DNA of 7,356 nucleotides from Sulfurovum sp. (GTDB lineage: Bacteria; Campylobacterota; Campylobacteria; Campylobacterales; Sulfurovaceae): NCBI GenBank assembly GCA_003978395.1, contig QNZV01000096.1:1-7356 (forward strand), in the 5' to 3' direction. The notes below the pieces were generated by a model, which worked only from the letters and a program-made list of their open reading frames with translations, was not told the origin of the DNA and ran no database searches. This document shows positions 6,549 through 7,356 of the stretch, piece after piece (position 1 is the stretch's first letter; every line of letters starts with the position of its first letter). The position numbers and the translations under genes are program-made.

Positions 6549-6603
6549 CTTTCCTTGATATAATTGTATTCTTAAAAATAATTTAAAAAATATCAAAGGA
6601 AAG
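6549..6603 (+). repeat. Inverted repeat covering the ribosome site of the FtsH-like gene
   Basis: CTTTCCTTGATA (6549-6560) is the reverse complement of TATCAAAGGAAAG (6591-6603) apart from one bulged A, with a 30-base AT-rich spacer. The right arm contains the AAGGAA ribosome site (6596-6601) of the FtsH-like gene, and the left arm touches the -10 box at 6559-6564. In RNA carrying both arms the ribosome site would be paired. Confidence 0.6.
6559..6564 (+). promoter_or_regulatory. Proximal -10 box for the FtsH-like gene
   Basis: A perfect TATAAT preceded by TGA. Transcription would begin near 6571, giving a leader of about 35 bases that lacks the left arm of the inverted repeat, so its ribosome site would be free. 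Confidence 0.55.
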
Positions 6604-6605
6604 TA

Positions 6606-7356
6606 ATGCCTCGTTGGCTTAGAAAACTTATTGTAACCCTCAAAAAAACTTCAAAAAAAATAGAGAAAAAACTAGAAGAGGAGTCTGCAAAGCCTGTTCC
6701 TTTAAAGCAAAAGATTTTAATGGTAACTATTTTGGTATTAAGTATTGACTTGACCATCTATCTATCTTCTTCTATTCGTGCATATAATGCCGAAGAGAGT
6801 GAACTTCAGAAGATTTCTAAAAATATAGAAGAGATAAACTATTATGATACGAATAGTTCATCATTAATTGAGCTATTAAAAGCCGATAAAGTCTATTTTA
6901 TTGTTGATGATGTACTGAATGTAGATGTTTTATTTCAAGATGGAAATTTAACCAAAGAGATTAAAAACTTACCCATTTATAGTATTACTCGAACTATTGA
7001 AAAAGAGTTGATTAAAGCAAATATCCCCTATGAATGGCTTAAAAAAGAGGACAATACCCCTAAATTTGTAATTATGGAGTTTATGGGCGAACATATGTTG
7101 GATATTTTGCTTATTGGTCTGATTATTTTCATGCTTCAAAGTACAGGAATGATGCTCAATGGAGATAAGTTTAGAGTCTATAAACCCAAAGAGATTAAGG
7201 GTAGTATGGATGATATTATTGGGTATGAAGATATAAAAGAGGAGATTCAACATCTTGTAGATATGCTCAAAAATGTGGCATTGTATTCCAAATATGGTAT
7301 AGAAGATATTTTCAACATTATGTTCTCTGGGCAACAGGGAACAGGTAAAACAACCA
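6606..7356 (+). CDS. FtsH-like membrane AAA+ protein, 3' end cut by window
   Basis: An open frame of 250 codons from the ATG at 6606 reaches the right edge with no stop. The basic, Lys-rich start (RKLIVTLKKTSKKIEKK) precedes a membrane helix at about 36-55. A region of about 105 residues follows (56-160), probably outside the cytoplasm, and then a second helix (about 164-183). The cytoplasmic part begins with MDDIIGYEDIKEEIQHLVDMLK (201-222), the counterpart of the FtsH stretch before the ATPase, and then IMFSGQQGTGKTT (238-250), a Walker A motif. Two N-terminal helices around a small outer domain plus this AAA+ start is the FtsH layout. The motif differs from the usual GPPGTGKT in having Gln-Gln for Pro-Pro, and the upstream spacer is divergent, so this is probably a second, non-standard FtsH-type protein and not the housekeeping protease. 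Whether it keeps the zinc protease motif HExxH lies beyond the window. AAGGAA at 6596-6601 is the ribosome site. Confidence 0.82.
   Translation, partial: MPRWLRKLIVTLKKTSKKIEKKLEEESAKPVPLKQKILMVTILVLSIDLTIYLSSSIRAYNAEESELQKISKNIEEINYYDTNSSSLIELLKADKVYFIVDDVLNVDVLFQDGNLTKEIKNLPIYSITRTIEKELIKANIPYEWLKKEDNTPKFVIMEFMGEHMLDILLIGLIIFMLQSTGMMLNGDKFRVYKPKEIKGSMDDIIGYEDIKEEIQHLVDMLKNVALYSKYGIEDIFNIMFSGQQGTGKTT

Noticed and set aside
6483..6550. Possible tRNA or other structured RNA because of GGTTCGA in the gap before the FtsH-like gene
   Set aside because: The flanking bases do not form a T-arm stem, and no acceptor or anticodon arm can be laid out around it.
6969..7334. Minus-strand open frame of 121 codons opposite the FtsH-like gene
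   Set aside because: The plus-strand frame carries clear FtsH-like features with a ribosome site and promoter; the opposite frame shows no recognisable domain.

Overview
This AT-rich window (roughly two-thirds A+T by eye) reads like a chromosomal segment of a Campylobacterota (epsilonproteobacterial) species, perhaps a Sulfurimonas/Sulfurovum/Arcobacter-type relative. The reasons are the codon usage, the AT-rich -10 boxes (TATAAT/TAGAAT/TACAAT) without clear -35 boxes, the AAGGA-type ribosome sites, compact gene packing, and the style of the histidine kinase and methionyl-tRNA synthetase. The genus is an inference. No insertion sequence, phage gene, tRNA, rRNA or CRISPR array was seen.

Layout. 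On the minus strand, bases 635 to 1 hold a DUF2459-type membrane-anchored protein that runs off the left edge. A divergent intergenic region (636-774) carries a good plus-strand -10 box and a duplicated ribosome-site-like 12-mer. Four tightly packed plus-strand genes follow (775-3397): a zinc-ribbon thioredoxin (TrxC type), an OmpR/PhoB-type response regulator (GTG start), a two-TM sensor histidine kinase (TTG start, overlapping the regulator by 44 bases), and a small exported monohaem cytochrome c-like protein overlapping the kinase by 11 bases. The packing implies one transcript that joins a thiol reductant, a signalling pair and a haem protein, so a redox or envelope signal is a reasonable hypothesis. 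After a short gap with a candidate promoter come metG (methionyl-tRNA synthetase with C-terminal tRNA-binding domain, 3477-5447) and a 326-residue protein that looks like a Mur ligase without its ATP-binding loop (5472-6452). An AT-rich hairpin covers the end of that gene. The last gene (6606 to the right edge) is a divergent FtsH-like membrane AAA+ protein, cut just after its Walker A motif.

I see no plainly new multi-gene system. The best leads are the thioredoxin/two-component/cytochrome operon, the ATP-loop-less Mur-like protein beside metG, the divergent FtsH-like ATPase, and a hairpin that could hide the FtsH-like gene's ribosome site only in read-through transcripts.
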